Counted from the stretch's first letter, positions 38,162 to 47,589 are shown. The stretch is 64,000 bases of DNA from Bradyrhizobium sp. ISRA464 (GCF_029910095.1 NZ_CP094526.1:5208001-5272000), one strand, 5' to 3'. Translations and numbers: made by a program. The notes: a model not told the origin generated them from the sequence alone.

Positions 38162-39699
38162 TCAATGCACCGCGGCGTACAGGATCTTGTCCTGCGTCGC
38201 CTCGGCTGCATCGAATTCGGCGACGATGCGGCCGGTGCGTGCGACCAGGATGCGGTCGGAGACGGCGAGGATCTCCGGCAGATAGGACGAGATCACGCCA
38301 CCGCCTTGCCCTCGTCGGCGAGACGGCGGATTTCGCCGTGGATATGCGGGATGGTGCCGACGTCGACACCGCGCGTCGGCTCGTCGAAGATGATGATCGA
38401 GGGCTCCTGCACCAGCGTCTTCGCCAGCACCACCTTCTGCTGATTACCGCCCGACAGCTCGATGATCCGCGCCTTGCGCTGCAACGCGCTGATCTTCAAC
38501 CGCTCGACCCAGTAGTTCGCAAGCTTGCTGCGCCTCGCGCGCGACAGCAGAAAGCTCCAGCCCTTCCGGGTGGCGAGGCTGCCGATATAGACGTTGTCGT
38601 CGACCACCATGGTCTCGAAGAAGCCGTTGGCCTTGCGGTCCTCGGTGATGTAGGCGATGCCGTCGTTGATCGCCTGCCGCGGCACGCGATAGCGGATCGG
38701 TTTTCCCCGCAGCCGGATGGTGCCGCCGTTGACAAGGTTGCGCTTCAGCGCGCCGTAGATGATCTTGGCGATCTCGGTACGGCCCGAGCCGATCAGGCCG
38801 GCGATGCCGACCACCTCGCCGGCACAGACCGAGAATGACATGTTCTTGACCGCCATGCCCATGGTGACGTTCTCGACCGTCAGCACCTTCTCGCGCCGCT
38901 GATGGGTCTTCTCTCTTCGCCCGTAGACGGCCTGCGCCACCTCGCGGCCGACCATGTGCTGCACCAGCGCATCGCGCGTGAGCTGCTTCGCGGGCGCGGT
39001 GATCACGAGCTTGCCGTCGCGCAGTACCGTGATGCGGTCGGCGATCTGCAAGGACTCCTCCAGCGCGTGCGAGATGTAGATGATCGAGACGCCGCGCCCG
39101 CGCAGATCGCGCACCAGATGGAAGAAGTGTACGATCTCTTCGGGCGTCAGCGACGCGGTCGGCTCATCGAAGATGATGATGCGCGCCTTGTTGTAGATCG
39201 CGCGCGCGATCTCCACCATCTGCTTCTTGGCGGTGCCGAGCAGCGCCACCGGCGTCGCCGGATCGACATGGAAGTTGAGGGACTGCAGCAGTTGCTGGGC
39301 CTGGATGTTCAGCGTGCGGAAGCGCGTCAAGAGCTTCTCGTTGCCGAGCTCGATATTCTGCGCCGCAGTCATGGTCGGCACCAGGCTGGTCTCCTGATAG
39401 ACCATGCAGATGCCGGAGTTGAGCGCGTCGCGCGGCTGCTCGAAATTGACCGGCTTGCCGTCGAGCATATAGTCGCCCGAGGTGAGCTGGATCGCGCCCG
39501 CGATCGCCTTGCACAGCGTCGACTTGCCGGCGCCGTTCTCGCCGACCAGCGCGTGCACCTCGCCGGGATAGAGATCGAAATTGACGCCCTCGATGGCGTG
39601 GACGCCGCCATAGATCTTGGAGCCGTTGCTGATCCGCAGCACCGGTTCGCGTGCCGCGGTCTGGGGATCGGTCGCTGCCTGCATCACGCCGTCATTCAT
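38162..39699 (-). pseudogene. Sugar ABC transporter ATPase (RbsA/XylG type) with 3' frameshift
   Basis: The double-ATPase protein has a first Walker A GENGAGKST, signature-like LLGTAKKQMVEIARAI, Walker B IIIFDEPTASL, a degenerate second Walker A (GLIGSGRTEIA) and second signature LSGGNQQKVVLAKTL with IIFDEPTRGVDVG. After DEGKAVA the frame stops at 38293, but another frame continues VISSYLPEILAVSDRILVAR and ends AAVH at 38162. The span is 1538 bp, one short of a whole number of codons, so one base is missing near 38296. About 45 residues, including the last switch region, are lost unless this is a sequencing error. Confidence 0.8.
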
Positions 39700-40817
39700 C
39701 GCAGGTCTCCCGTATAGAGCAGCAGGCGTCCGGCGCCGCGGGCCGCGATCACAATGCCGCGGCTGGTTGCGCAGGCGGCGGTGATACCGTGGAAACGGCC
39801 GCCGGCGCGGCTGTGCAGACTGTCCGACGCCTCGCCGTCGGCGTCGAGATGCACCAGCAGGCCATAGGAGCGCGGCGGCGCCCATGGCTTCTGGATGCCG
39901 AGCGCCTTGACGCCGCCGATCTGCATCGGCTCCAGGCAGTCGCTGCCGCCGACGAGGGCCGGCGCCACCCAGTAGTCCGGCGGCATCGTCGCCATCATCT
40001 CCTCGCGGAAGTCGTCTTCCTTGAGCACGAACTCGATCAGATGCGTGCGACGCGCGAAGATGCCGAGCAGCAGGCCGCCATCCCCGTCTGGATGCAGCCG
40101 CGCCGGATAGCCCGGCATGTTGCCGGCGACGATCTCGCGCGGACCAAGGCCGTTGCCGCCGAGCGCGAACCGGCTCAGCCGATGCGCCCAGCTCTCGGTG
40201 AGCCACAGGCTGTTGCCGTCGGCAGAAACCGCAACGCCGTAAGGATATGGCAAGTCGCGCAGCAGCATTTGCGGGTTGTCGAGGCCGGCGCCGCAGGTGA
40301 CGAGGCGGCCGCCTGTGCGCTTCTGCATCAGATCGTGGCGCCACTGATCGGGACGGCGGCCGGTGCTGCCTTCGACGGCATAGATACGACCATCCGGCGC
40401 CGCGGTGACCGACAGCAGTCCCGCGAGCGAGCTGCCACCGGCTGCTTCCAGCCAGCGCGGAGCGGGCTTTGCCGGATCGATCGCGGCAAGCCCCCTGCCC
40501 GCCACGCAAACCAGCAAGCGGCCATCGGGATGCAGCGCGAGCCCGCCGGCGTCGCCCTCGAACTCGGCAATGACCGTGCGAGCAGAGAAGTCGTCTCCGC
40601 TCAGCTTCAGCACGCGCCGTCCGGCGGAGACATAGACCGCGCCATCACCGGCGGCGATCACGTCGTCGATGCCGGGCAGCGGCTCACCGATCGGCACGGC
40701 CGTGTCGAGCCGGTCGTTGGAGCTCAGCGCACCGTCGAGCGGCGGGATAGCGTTCTGGCCGCCGTCGCGGTCGATGACGCTTCTGATGTCGCGCAACAGA
40801 TGATCGAACAGTCCCAT
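39696..40817 (-). CDS. SMP-30/gluconolactonase-like beta-propeller protein
   Basis: The 373-residue protein has repeated propeller strands of the SMP-30/strictosidine-synthase type (VIAAGDGAVYVSAGRRVLKL, GLALHPDGRLLVCVAGRGL, GVAVSADGNSLWLTESWAHR). No signal peptide is clear. Relatives hydrolyse sugar lactones. Its start overlaps the previous stop (TAATG at 40815-40819) and its stop overlaps the ATPase start (ATGA), so it is embedded in the ABC operon. It probably processes the imported sugar or lactone, which is inference. Confidence 0.75.
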   Translation of the reverse strand: MGLFDHLLRDIRSVIDRDGGQNAIPPLDGALSSNDRLDTAVPIGEPLPGIDDVIAAGDGAVYVSAGRRVLKLSGDDFSARTVIAEFEGDAGGLALHPDGRLLVCVAGRGLAAIDPAKPAPRWLEAAGGSSLAGLLSVTAAPDGRIYAVEGSTGRRPDQWRHDLMQKRTGGRLVTCGAGLDNPQMLLRDLPYPYGVAVSADGNSLWLTESWAHRLSRFALGGNGLGPREIVAGNMPGYPARLHPDGDGGLLLGIFARRTHLIEFVLKEDDFREEMMATMPPDYWVAPALVGGSDCLEPMQIGGVKALGIQKPWAPPRSYGLLVHLDADGEASDSLHSRAGGRFHGITAACATSRGIVIAARGAGRLLLYTGDLR

Positions 40818-42955
40818 TATGTCGTCACCCTGCTCTTGGTGCCCCAATAGGCATCGTAGCCGGTCCAGTCCTCATCGACGCCGTCGAGCTTGATGCGGCC
40901 GATGCGGTTGTTCTCGAGCCCGCCGAGATAGAGATAGCCCTTGTGCTCGCGCATCGAGGTCAGGGTCGAATGCGAGATGCCGGTCGGGTCCCACCAGGAT
41001 TCCAGCGCCTCGCCCTGCTCGTTGAACTTCAGCACGCAGCCATGATTGAGCGCGGGCGCGAGCCACTCGTCGGTCGGCACCTGCTTGACCATGCGCAGGC
41101 GGAAACCCGGCTTGCGCGCGGCGAGATCGAAGGTCGGCGTGCGGATGCCGACCAGCGCCAGCCAGTAGGTGCCGTCGGAGGCGCGGTTGATGTTGTCGGG
41201 GTTGCCCGGCAGCTCGTCCATCAGGATCTCGGTGCGGCCCTTCTTCGGGCCATCGATCCAGTGGCGGAACACCTTGCACAGCGAGGTCGAGGCGATCAGC
41301 ACCGACTTGCCGTCATGCGAGACGCAGATCCCGTTCGGGAAGTAGAAGTGGTTGATCACCGTGCGTGTAGTCTTGGTCGCGGGATCGTAGCAGACCACGC
41401 GGCCGTTCGGCCGGCCCTCGAGGATGTCGAGGGTGTTGGTCGTCATCTCATAACGCGTGGTGCAGTCGCTGAAATAGATCTTGCCGTCGGGCGCGATGTC
41501 GAGATCGTCGGCCATGCGCAGGCGGGAATCGTCGTTCAGCTTGTACCAGGTGCGGTTGGTCTCGTCGGTGACCTTGAAGATACGGCCGTCGGGCGCGACG
41601 CCATAGACGCCCATGCCGGCGACCGCGACGATCAGGTTCTCGTCGCGATCGAACTGCATGCCGAGTGGCCGACCGCCGATATGGGCGAACACCTCGCGGG
41701 TTTCGAAATTCGGCCCGGAGAAGCGGATCACATTGCCGTCGCGGGTCGAGCCGTAGACCCGGCCCTGACGGTCGAGGATGACATCCTCCGGCCCTTCGAC
41801 CTGGTCGAGGCCGATCGCCTGCGCATTGATCAGCCGGTCGTTCTGCGCATAAGGAGAGGTCGCGCCCGGCTGCACCGACGGCGCCGACGCCAGCGGCACG
41901 AAGGCCGGGTTGACGTAGATCTTCTGGATGGCCTTGCCGCGGTTCTTCGACCATTTGACGTCGATGCCGACGGCGGCGAGCAGGATCACGCCGGTTACCG
42001 CCGAAGTGACGTAGCCGGGGATGCCCATGCGCACGAGGCCGTTGATCAGGAGGAAGATGATCAGCGCCCCAATCATCGCCCGCCACACCGTACCCTTGCC
42101 GCCGGCGAGCGAGACGCCGCCGAGCACGACCGCGGTGAGCGCCTGGAATTCCCAGCCCACGCCGGTGGTGGAATCCGTCGAGGCCTGCCGCGCGGCGTAG
42201 AAGATGCCGCTCGCCGCGCACAGCATGCCCGACAGCACATAGGTCATGAACAGCATCAGCCGGACGCGGATGCCGGCATGGCGCGCCGCCTTGCGGCTCG
42301 CGCCGATCGCGGTGAGATGCCAGCCATAGCGCGAGCGCGACAGGAAGATGTGGCAGATCAGGAGCACCACGAACAGCGTCGCCGCGTTGACGGGGATGCC
42401 GCGCACGCTGCCGCCGCCGATGAAATCCCAGGCGTCGCTGTCGACCGAGTTGGTCGCGAACACCTGCGCGTAGGAGGTGTTGAGCAGGTTGACCGAGGCG
42501 CGCAGGATGATCAGCGTCACCAGCGTGGTGAGGAACGGCCGCGTCTTCAGGAAGCCGATCAAAAAGCCGTTGATGCTGCCGAGCAGCGCGCCGACCACCA
42601 GCGTCGCCGGCACCGCGAGGCTAACAGGCCATTCGCGTACCAGGAGGAAATACAGCGCCGCGAAGTTGCACAGCGCGAAGATCGCGCCGACGGAGAGATC
42701 GATGCCGCCGGTGACGAGGCAGAACCCCATCGCCAGCGCAACGAAGCCGAATTCGGCGAACAGCCGCAGCAGCGACACCGAGTTCTGCACCGAGGCGTAG
42801 TCGGGAATCGTGAGCGCGAAATAGGCCCACAGCCCGATCATCACGGTGAAGGGAACGACCGGCTCGAACCACTGCTTGAGCAGGAGCTCCGAGAGCAGGA
42901 GCCGGGGTGAAAACCGCCGCACCGATGCGGCAAAGGAATCGACTGCCATCGACAT
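40817..42955 (-). CDS. ABC sugar permease fused to an SMP-30/strictosidine-synthase-like beta-propeller
   Basis: Of about 712 residues, the first 340 are a RbsC-type permease with 8-10 hydrophobic helices (VTGGIDLSVGAIFALCNFAA, VVLGGVSLAGGKGTVWR). From about 385 onward the chain is a six-bladed propeller like SMP-30 (GPEDVILDRQGRVYGSTRDG, DDLDIAPDGKIYFSDCTTRY, FPNGICVSHDGKSVLIAST). The linker has no stop or frameshift. The last helix would leave the propeller on one fixed face of the membrane. The ATG at 42955 follows GAGGGAG by 9 bp. Confidence 0.82.
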   Translation of the reverse strand: MSMAVDSFAASVRRFSPRLLLSELLLKQWFEPVVPFTVMIGLWAYFALTIPDYASVQNSVSLLRLFAEFGFVALAMGFCLVTGGIDLSVGAIFALCNFAALYFLLVREWPVSLAVPATLVVGALLGSINGFLIGFLKTRPFLTTLVTLIILRASVNLLNTSYAQVFATNSVDSDAWDFIGGGSVRGIPVNAATLFVVLLICHIFLSRSRYGWHLTAIGASRKAARHAGIRVRLMLFMTYVLSGMLCAASGIFYAARQASTDSTTGVGWEFQALTAVVLGGVSLAGGKGTVWRAMIGALIIFLLINGLVRMGIPGYVTSAVTGVILLAAVGIDVKWSKNRGKAIQKIYVNPAFVPLASAPSVQPGATSPYAQNDRLINAQAIGLDQVEGPEDVILDRQGRVYGSTRDGNVIRFSGPNFETREVFAHIGGRPLGMQFDRDENLIVAVAGMGVYGVAPDGRIFKVTDETNRTWYKLNDDSRLRMADDLDIAPDGKIYFSDCTTRYEMTTNTLDILEGRPNGRVVCYDPATKTTRTVINHFYFPNGICVSHDGKSVLIASTSLCKVFRHWIDGPKKGRTEILMDELPGNPDNINRASDGTYWLALVGIRTPTFDLAARKPGFRLRMVKQVPTDEWLAPALNHGCVLKFNEQGEALESWWDPTGISHSTLTSMREHKGYLYLGGLENNRIGRIKLDGVDEDWTGYDAYWGTKSRVTT

Positions 42956-43023
42956 CGTCAAGCACTCCCTCGATCACGCTGCGATTTCAAGAAATCGCAG
43001 CGCGATCTCGCCTCCTTGATTGC

Positions 43024-43068
43024 GCATGATCTCTTCGGAAAACCGGTTCCCACTTTTCCGGATCATGC
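43024..43068. repeat. Rhizobiales intergenic palindrome
   Basis: GCATGATC and GATCATGC bracket CGGAAAACCGGTTCCCAC and TTTTCCG, a short palindromic element I recall as very common in Bradyrhizobium and Rhodopseudomonas. It lies in the permease-fusion/binding-protein gap. Confidence 0.65.
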
Positions 43069-43076
43069 TCCTGATA

Positions 43077-43110
43077 CAGCCGGCGCGGGACGGATGGCCC
43101 GCGCCGGCTG
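43077..43110 (-). other. Strong intergenic hairpin after the binding-protein gene
   Basis: Arms CAGCCGGCGCGGG (43077-43089) and CCCGCGCCGGCTG (43098-43110) form a perfect 13-bp stem 12 bp after the stop of the substrate-binding-protein gene, without a T run. Such stems often stabilise the upstream mRNA so that binding protein exceeds the membrane parts. Confidence 0.6.
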
Positions 43111-43121
43111 CCGCGCCCTTG

Positions 43122-44144
43122 TTAGTTTTTCTTGGGTAGCGCGAAGCAGTTGGCGCCTGAGGCGTTGGACTTATCAAGCCAGATCGGCCGCGTGTAATAG
43201 GCGAGATTGCGGGTGCCGGGCTTCTCGCCGGACATCAGCAGGGTTTCGGCGGCGAACATCAGGTCGTGGCCCTGCTCGGTCGCCTTGTAGCTCAGGAACT
43301 TGTAGAAATTGCCCGAATTGACCTGATCGCAATCGAGCTGCGAGCCCTCGCCCGAAGCGAGCACCTTCACGTCGTTGATCTTGCCGGCATTGCGGATCGC
43401 CTGCGCTGCGCCTGATTCCATGATGCCCCAGAAGCCGATCGAGGCGCAGAGATCGGGATGCTGCTGGATCACCGTGGCGGTGATGTTGAGCGCGGTGTTG
43501 GCGTCCCAGTTCGCCGCCTGGTTCGACACCACCTTGATGTTCGGGTCCTTGTTCAGAACCTCCATGATCGCGCCGACCTGGTCGACACTGGCGGCCGCGG
43601 TCAACTCGCCCTGCACGATCTGGACCTTGCCGGACTTGCCGGAGCCGGTGCCGCAGGCCTTGACCGTCTCGTTGGCGAGCATCCTGCCGATCTCGCGCCA
43701 GTCGACGCCGACGAAGGCGCCGGACTTGTAGTTCGAGGCCATGTTGACCTGGATCACATGCGTACCCTGGCTCTCCGCGCGCTTGAGGTCCTTCATCAAG
43801 AGCGTCACGCTCGGATTCTGCACGATCAGGACGTCGGGCTTCTGGTCGACCAGCGCGGTCAGCGCCTGCTGCATCGCCGACGGATTGTTGTTGGGATCGC
43901 GGACGATGTATTTCATGCCGCGCCACTCGGCCTCTTCGTGCACCACGCGGCCCCATTCGTCGGACAACGGCACGCCGAGCGCGATCGGCAAATAAGCGAT
44001 CGTCTTGCCCTGCAGCGCCTTGTCGTAGGCGGCGCGCAGCTCGCGCCCGGCCTTGGTGCCCTCTTCTTGCGCGCTGGCCACGAACGGCAACGCGGCCAGC
44101 GTCGCCCCGGCGAGCAGGATCGTCCAGAACTTGGTCGTCTTCAT
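43122..44144 (-). CDS. Sugar ABC transporter substrate-binding protein (ribose/xylose type)
   Basis: The 340-residue periplasmic protein has a signal peptide ending PFVASAQ near residue 26 and the Peripla_BP_4 fold (VLIVQNPSVTLLMKDLKRAE, FVGVDWREIGRMLANE). It delivers a sugar or polyol to the two permeases encoded next to it. The substrate is not evident. GGAGGAGACG precedes the ATG. It lies between the first permease gene (73 bp) and the permease fusion. Confidence 0.88.
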   Translation of the reverse strand: MKTTKFWTILLAGATLAALPFVASAQEEGTKAGRELRAAYDKALQGKTIAYLPIALGVPLSDEWGRVVHEEAEWRGMKYIVRDPNNNPSAMQQALTALVDQKPDVLIVQNPSVTLLMKDLKRAESQGTHVIQVNMASNYKSGAFVGVDWREIGRMLANETVKACGTGSGKSGKVQIVQGELTAAASVDQVGAIMEVLNKDPNIKVVSNQAANWDANTALNITATVIQQHPDLCASIGFWGIMESGAAQAIRNAGKINDVKVLASGEGSQLDCDQVNSGNFYKFLSYKATEQGHDLMFAAETLLMSGEKPGTRNLAYYTRPIWLDKSNASGANCFALPKKN

Positions 44145-44217
44145 CGTCTCCTCCACACAGATATTCTTTTGATTGATTGTCTGATTGATCGCCGTGACGG
44201 CGCGCCCCGGAGCCGCA

Positions 44218-45243
44218 TCAGTCGCCCTGCCGCGCGGTCTCCTCGTCGCGGGGGTGCAGCCAGTTGTCGAGCACGATCGCGGCCAGCAGCACCACGCCCT
44301 TGATGATGTTCTGGACCTCGCTATTGACGTCCATGATGGTGAAGGCGTTGAGCAGCGTGCCGATCAGGATGCAGCCGACCACAACGCTGAACACGCTGCC
44401 GCGGCCGCCGACCAGGCTGATGCCGCCGATGACAACGACGAGCACGACGTCGAAGATCATGGTGCCCTGCGTGATCGCCATCTGCATGCTGCCTGTGGTA
44501 CCGACCCAGACCAGGCCTGCAATCCAGGCGAGCAGCGCAACCAGCACATGCTCCAGCACGATCAGCGGTCGCAGCGCGACGCCGGTGAGCCGCGCGGCCT
44601 CCGGATTGTCGCCCTGCGCATAGATGAAGCGCCCGATCGAGGTGCGCGACAGGAACAGATGCATCGCGATCGCGGCGATGGCGAACACCAGGATCGGAAC
44701 CGGGACACCGAACAGCCGGCCGGCGCCGAGATACATCAGCCCTGGCGCATCCTTCGGCGCATAGACCACCCAGGCCGGCGCGATCCAGAACGCGAGGCCG
44801 TAGATCACGAAGCCCGCGGCCAGCGTCACGAACAGCGCCGGCGCCTCGACGAAGGCGACCATCACGCCGTTGACGACGCCGATCAGCACCGCGATCGCCA
44901 GCGCCAGCAGCACGGCCGTGAACACCGGCATGCCGTTCTGCATCTCGATCAGCGCGATCGCCCAGGAGCCCGCCATGATCGCGACCTCGGAGAGGTCGAT
45001 GCCGCGGCTGATCACGATCAGGCCCATGCCGAGCCCGAGCACGCCGAGGATGGAAATGCTGCGCAACAAATTGAGGAGATTGGAAACGGTGGCGAAGCCG
45101 TTCAGCGTCAGGCCGAACACGATCAACAGCGCGATCGTGATCAGGAGCACGATATGCTCCTGGCTCGGCTTGGCGAACATCGTGCCAGATCGGGACGACG
45201 CCGCCGGGACGGCAACGCCGCGCGACGGCGATTGCACGCTCAT
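44218..45243 (-). CDS. Sugar ABC transporter permease (RbsC type)
   Basis: The 341-residue BPD_transp_2 permease has about 9 hydrophobic helices and the family segments VISRGIDLSEVAIMAGSWAI and VVIGGISLVGGRGSVFS. It is the first gene of the importer operon and probably pairs with the permease half of the fusion protein as a heterodimer. A LysR gene is divergent from it. Confidence 0.88.
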   Translation of the reverse strand: MSVQSPSRGVAVPAASSRSGTMFAKPSQEHIVLLITIALLIVFGLTLNGFATVSNLLNLLRSISILGVLGLGMGLIVISRGIDLSEVAIMAGSWAIALIEMQNGMPVFTAVLLALAIAVLIGVVNGVMVAFVEAPALFVTLAAGFVIYGLAFWIAPAWVVYAPKDAPGLMYLGAGRLFGVPVPILVFAIAAIAMHLFLSRTSIGRFIYAQGDNPEAARLTGVALRPLIVLEHVLVALLAWIAGLVWVGTTGSMQMAITQGTMIFDVVLVVVIGGISLVGGRGSVFSVVVGCILIGTLLNAFTIMDVNSEVQNIIKGVVLLAAIVLDNWLHPRDEETARQGD

Positions 45244-45296
45244 CGTTTCCTCCAGGTATTATTTTGCTTGAGACTTTAAGAGTGCCGATTAGTATT

Positions 45297-45314
45297 CGTC
45301 AAATGCATTCGACG
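45297..45314. promoter_or_regulatory. Candidate LysR-type operator
   Basis: CGTCAAATGCATTCGACG is an 18-bp near-perfect palindrome in the 91-bp space between the ABC permease and the divergent lysR gene, containing a TCAAATGCATTCGA T-N-A style core. Placed where a LysR regulator would act on both promoters. Confidence 0.5.
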
Positions 45315-45334
45315 GATACGGATTGATCAACGCC

Positions 45335-46330
45335 ATGCATGTACGCGACATCGATCTGAACCTATTCGTCGTGTTCGATGCGATCTATTCCGAAGGCGGC
45401 GTCAGCCGCGCCTGCTTCCGTCTCAATCTGACCCAGCCCGCGGTGAGCCATGCGCTCGGGCGGCTGCGCGCGATGTTCAACGATCCGCTGTTCGTGCGCC
45501 GCCATCACGTGATGACGCCGACGCCGCTGGCACGCCAGATCATCACGACGGTGCGCCAGGCGCTCAACGGGCTGGAGACAACGCTGACCCACACCAATCG
45601 CTTCGATCCGGCGAAGACGCCGAAGCGGTTCGTGATCGGACTGCGCAACAATCTCGAGGCGCCGATGCTGAGCGCGCTGGTGAACCGGATCAGCGCGGTC
45701 GCGCCGCTGGTCGAGATCGCGACCGCGCGCTGCGAGCGCAACAATCTGGAGCGCGAGCTTGCCGCCGGCACGCTGGATGTCGCGATCGATACGCTGCTGC
45801 CGCTCTCGGCCGAGGTGCGGCGCGAGCAGATCCTGACCGAGCATATCGCCGTGTTCGCCCGCCGCGACCATCCCGAGCTGCGCTCCCGGCTCGACAAGAA
45901 GACCTATCTGCGCCTGGAACATGTCTGCGTGACGTCGCGGCGCAGCGGGCTGTCGTTCGAGGACTTCCAGTTCCAACGGCTCGGCATCAAGCGCACCGTG
46001 CGCCTGCAATGCCAGAATTTCGCGACCGCCTGTCACGTCGTCAGCCGCAGCAACATGCTGCTGACGGCGTCCGAAAGCGCGGCCTCGGTGCTGGAGCAGC
46101 CGGGGCTGCTGCAATGCTTCCCCTGCCCGTTCCCGGTCAGCCCGCACGTCAATTATCTTTACTGGCATGCCACCGCCGAGGGCGACACCACCAATCAATG
46201 GCTGCGCGAACAGTTGCGGGCCGCCGCGAATTTGCGCGCGGGCACCCAGTTCGGCCGCAAGAACGGGCGGGCCGCGAAGGCCAAACCAAAGGCGGGATAT
46301 TCGGCGACGACCAGCGTCGCCGCCGAATGA
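45335..46330 (+). CDS. LysR-family regulator of the sugar ABC operon
   Basis: The protein of about 331 residues starts MHVRDIDLNLFVVFDAIYSE, the N-terminus of NodD/SyrM-like LysR proteins, with HTH GVSRACFRLNLTQPAVSHAL. The long C-terminal tail (GRKNGRAAKAKPKAGYSAT) is basic and low in complexity. A TTG 12 bp upstream is an alternative start. It is divergent from the importer and shares its promoter region, so control of that operon is the simplest reading. Confidence 0.83.
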   Translation: MHVRDIDLNLFVVFDAIYSEGGVSRACFRLNLTQPAVSHALGRLRAMFNDPLFVRRHHVMTPTPLARQIITTVRQALNGLETTLTHTNRFDPAKTPKRFVIGLRNNLEAPMLSALVNRISAVAPLVEIATARCERNNLERELAAGTLDVAIDTLLPLSAEVRREQILTEHIAVFARRDHPELRSRLDKKTYLRLEHVCVTSRRSGLSFEDFQFQRLGIKRTVRLQCQNFATACHVVSRSNMLLTASESAASVLEQPGLLQCFPCPFPVSPHVNYLYWHATAEGDTTNQWLREQLRAAANLRAGTQFGRKNGRAAKAKPKAGYSATTSVAAE

Positions 46331-46334
46331 CGGC

Positions 46335-47192
46335 TCACATTCCACTCAGACCGCTGTCGACCGCAAGCGTCTGCGCGGTGACGTAGACGCTCTCGTCCGA
46401 CATGAAGAACAGCACCGCATAGGCGATCTCCCATGCGGTCGCCTGGCGGCCGAACGGGATATGTCCCTTGCCGCGCGATGGCCGCCCCGCGCCGGCCTCG
46501 CGGCCGTTCGGCGTGTCGACGAGACCGGGATAAACCAGATTGGCGCGGATGCCGCGCCGCGCGCCCGCATGCGCGATGTTGCGCATCAGGCCGCCGAGCG
46601 CGGCCTTGGAGGAATCATAGACCGCCATCTGCGATCCCGCCTTCCGCGCCGCGATCGAGGAGATGAAGACGATCGAGCCGCCGTTCTCGAACTTCGGCAG
46701 CGCTGCGCGGCAGCACAGCATCGGGCCGCGGACGTTGACATCGTAGATCCTATTCCACTCCTGGGCGCTGACATTGTCGAGCCCGGTCTTGCCGAAGGTG
46801 CCGACATTCAGGACCATGCCGTCGAGCCCGCCCATGGTCCGATGCGCTTCATCGATCATCCTGACGACGTCAGCCTCGATGGTGACGTCGGCCGCGATCG
46901 CAAACGCACGGCCGCCGTCGCCTTTGATGCGCACGACCGTATCCTCGGCGGAGGCGCGGTTGAGGTCGGCGACCGCGACGTGGGCGCCTTCCCGCGCGAA
47001 CAGCAGGCTCATGGCGCGGCCATTGCCGATCGGATCGGTGGCCGCATCGAACACCCGCTGACCGCCGCCGACGATCAGGATGCGGCGGCCGTTCAGCCGC
47101 CCTCTCCCCGGCGCATGACCGGATGACTCCGAGCTCAACGGGCGAACATAGCGCTCCGGCTTGCCGTCAGCCTGCGGCACGGTCTCCGACAT
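46335..47192 (-). CDS. SDR-family oxidoreductase
   Basis: The 285-residue SDR has a variant cofactor motif (VGGGQRVFDAATDPIGNGRA with a long glycine loop), NVG in place of NNAG, and YDSSKAA as catalytic YxxxK. The loop suggests an atypical or enoyl-reductase-like SDR. It starts 1 bp after the stop of the truncated CMD gene (TGAGATG), so they once formed a translational pair. Substrate unknown. Confidence 0.78.
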   Translation of the reverse strand: MSETVPQADGKPERYVRPLSSESSGHAPGRGRLNGRRILIVGGGQRVFDAATDPIGNGRAMSLLFAREGAHVAVADLNRASAEDTVVRIKGDGGRAFAIAADVTIEADVVRMIDEAHRTMGGLDGMVLNVGTFGKTGLDNVSAQEWNRIYDVNVRGPMLCCRAALPKFENGGSIVFISSIAARKAGSQMAVYDSSKAALGGLMRNIAHAGARRGIRANLVYPGLVDTPNGREAGAGRPSRGKGHIPFGRQATAWEIAYAVLFFMSDESVYVTAQTLAVDSGLSGM

Positions 47193-47193
47193 C

Positions 47194-47475
47194 TCAACTG
47201 CCCCGCTTCTTGCCGCTGTCAAACACGGCCATGCCGGCGGCAGGATCGAGATCGGTCTCCGTCGCTTCCGTCAGCCGCGCCATCATCATGTAGAAGCCGA
47301 GCGTGATGATCGCCTCGACAATCTCCTGATTGCTGAAATGCTTCGCGACGCCGGCAAAGGCCGCATCGCCGACGCGCACCTTCTCGACCACCTCGCGGCC
47401 GAAGGTGAGCAGCGCACGCTCCGCCTCGTTCAGCGCGTTGTCATTGTAATGGCCGCGCTCGACCGCATCGATCTG
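47194..47475 (-). pseudogene. 5'-truncated carboxymuconolactone decarboxylase-family gene
   Basis: The intact part reads ALNEAERALLTFGREVVEKV and FSNQEIVEAIITLGFYMMMA, the C-terminal half of CMD/AhpD-type proteins as seen in aromatic catabolism. Upstream of the DAVERG residues (about 47475) the sequence changes to a remnant of a different gene on the other strand, so about 90 N-terminal residues including the CxxC region are gone. The open frame runs on to 47556 only by chance. Confidence 0.65.
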
Positions 47476-47589
47476 CTGGAGGAATTGGCTGACACGCCGA
47501 GCTACCTGTTGACCGGACACTTCCCCGCCCCGACCGCCGGCCGCGTCGTGACGCACGGCGATGCGTTCAGGTTTCGGTTCGAGGATTAG
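47467..47589 (+). pseudogene. 3' remnant of an MBL-fold metallohydrolase gene
   Basis: The plus strand encodes IDLLEELADTPSYLLTGHFP and continues APTAGRVVTHGDAFRFRF to a TAG at 47587. GHFPxPTAGxVxxHGDxFRF is the usual C-terminus of MBL-fold hydrolases. Everything upstream, including the HxHxDH metal site, is missing. Confidence 0.6.

Noticed and set aside
40943..42910. A 655-codon plus-strand frame opposite the permease-propeller gene
   Set aside because: Antisense reflection; composition is low in complexity and no domain is visible.
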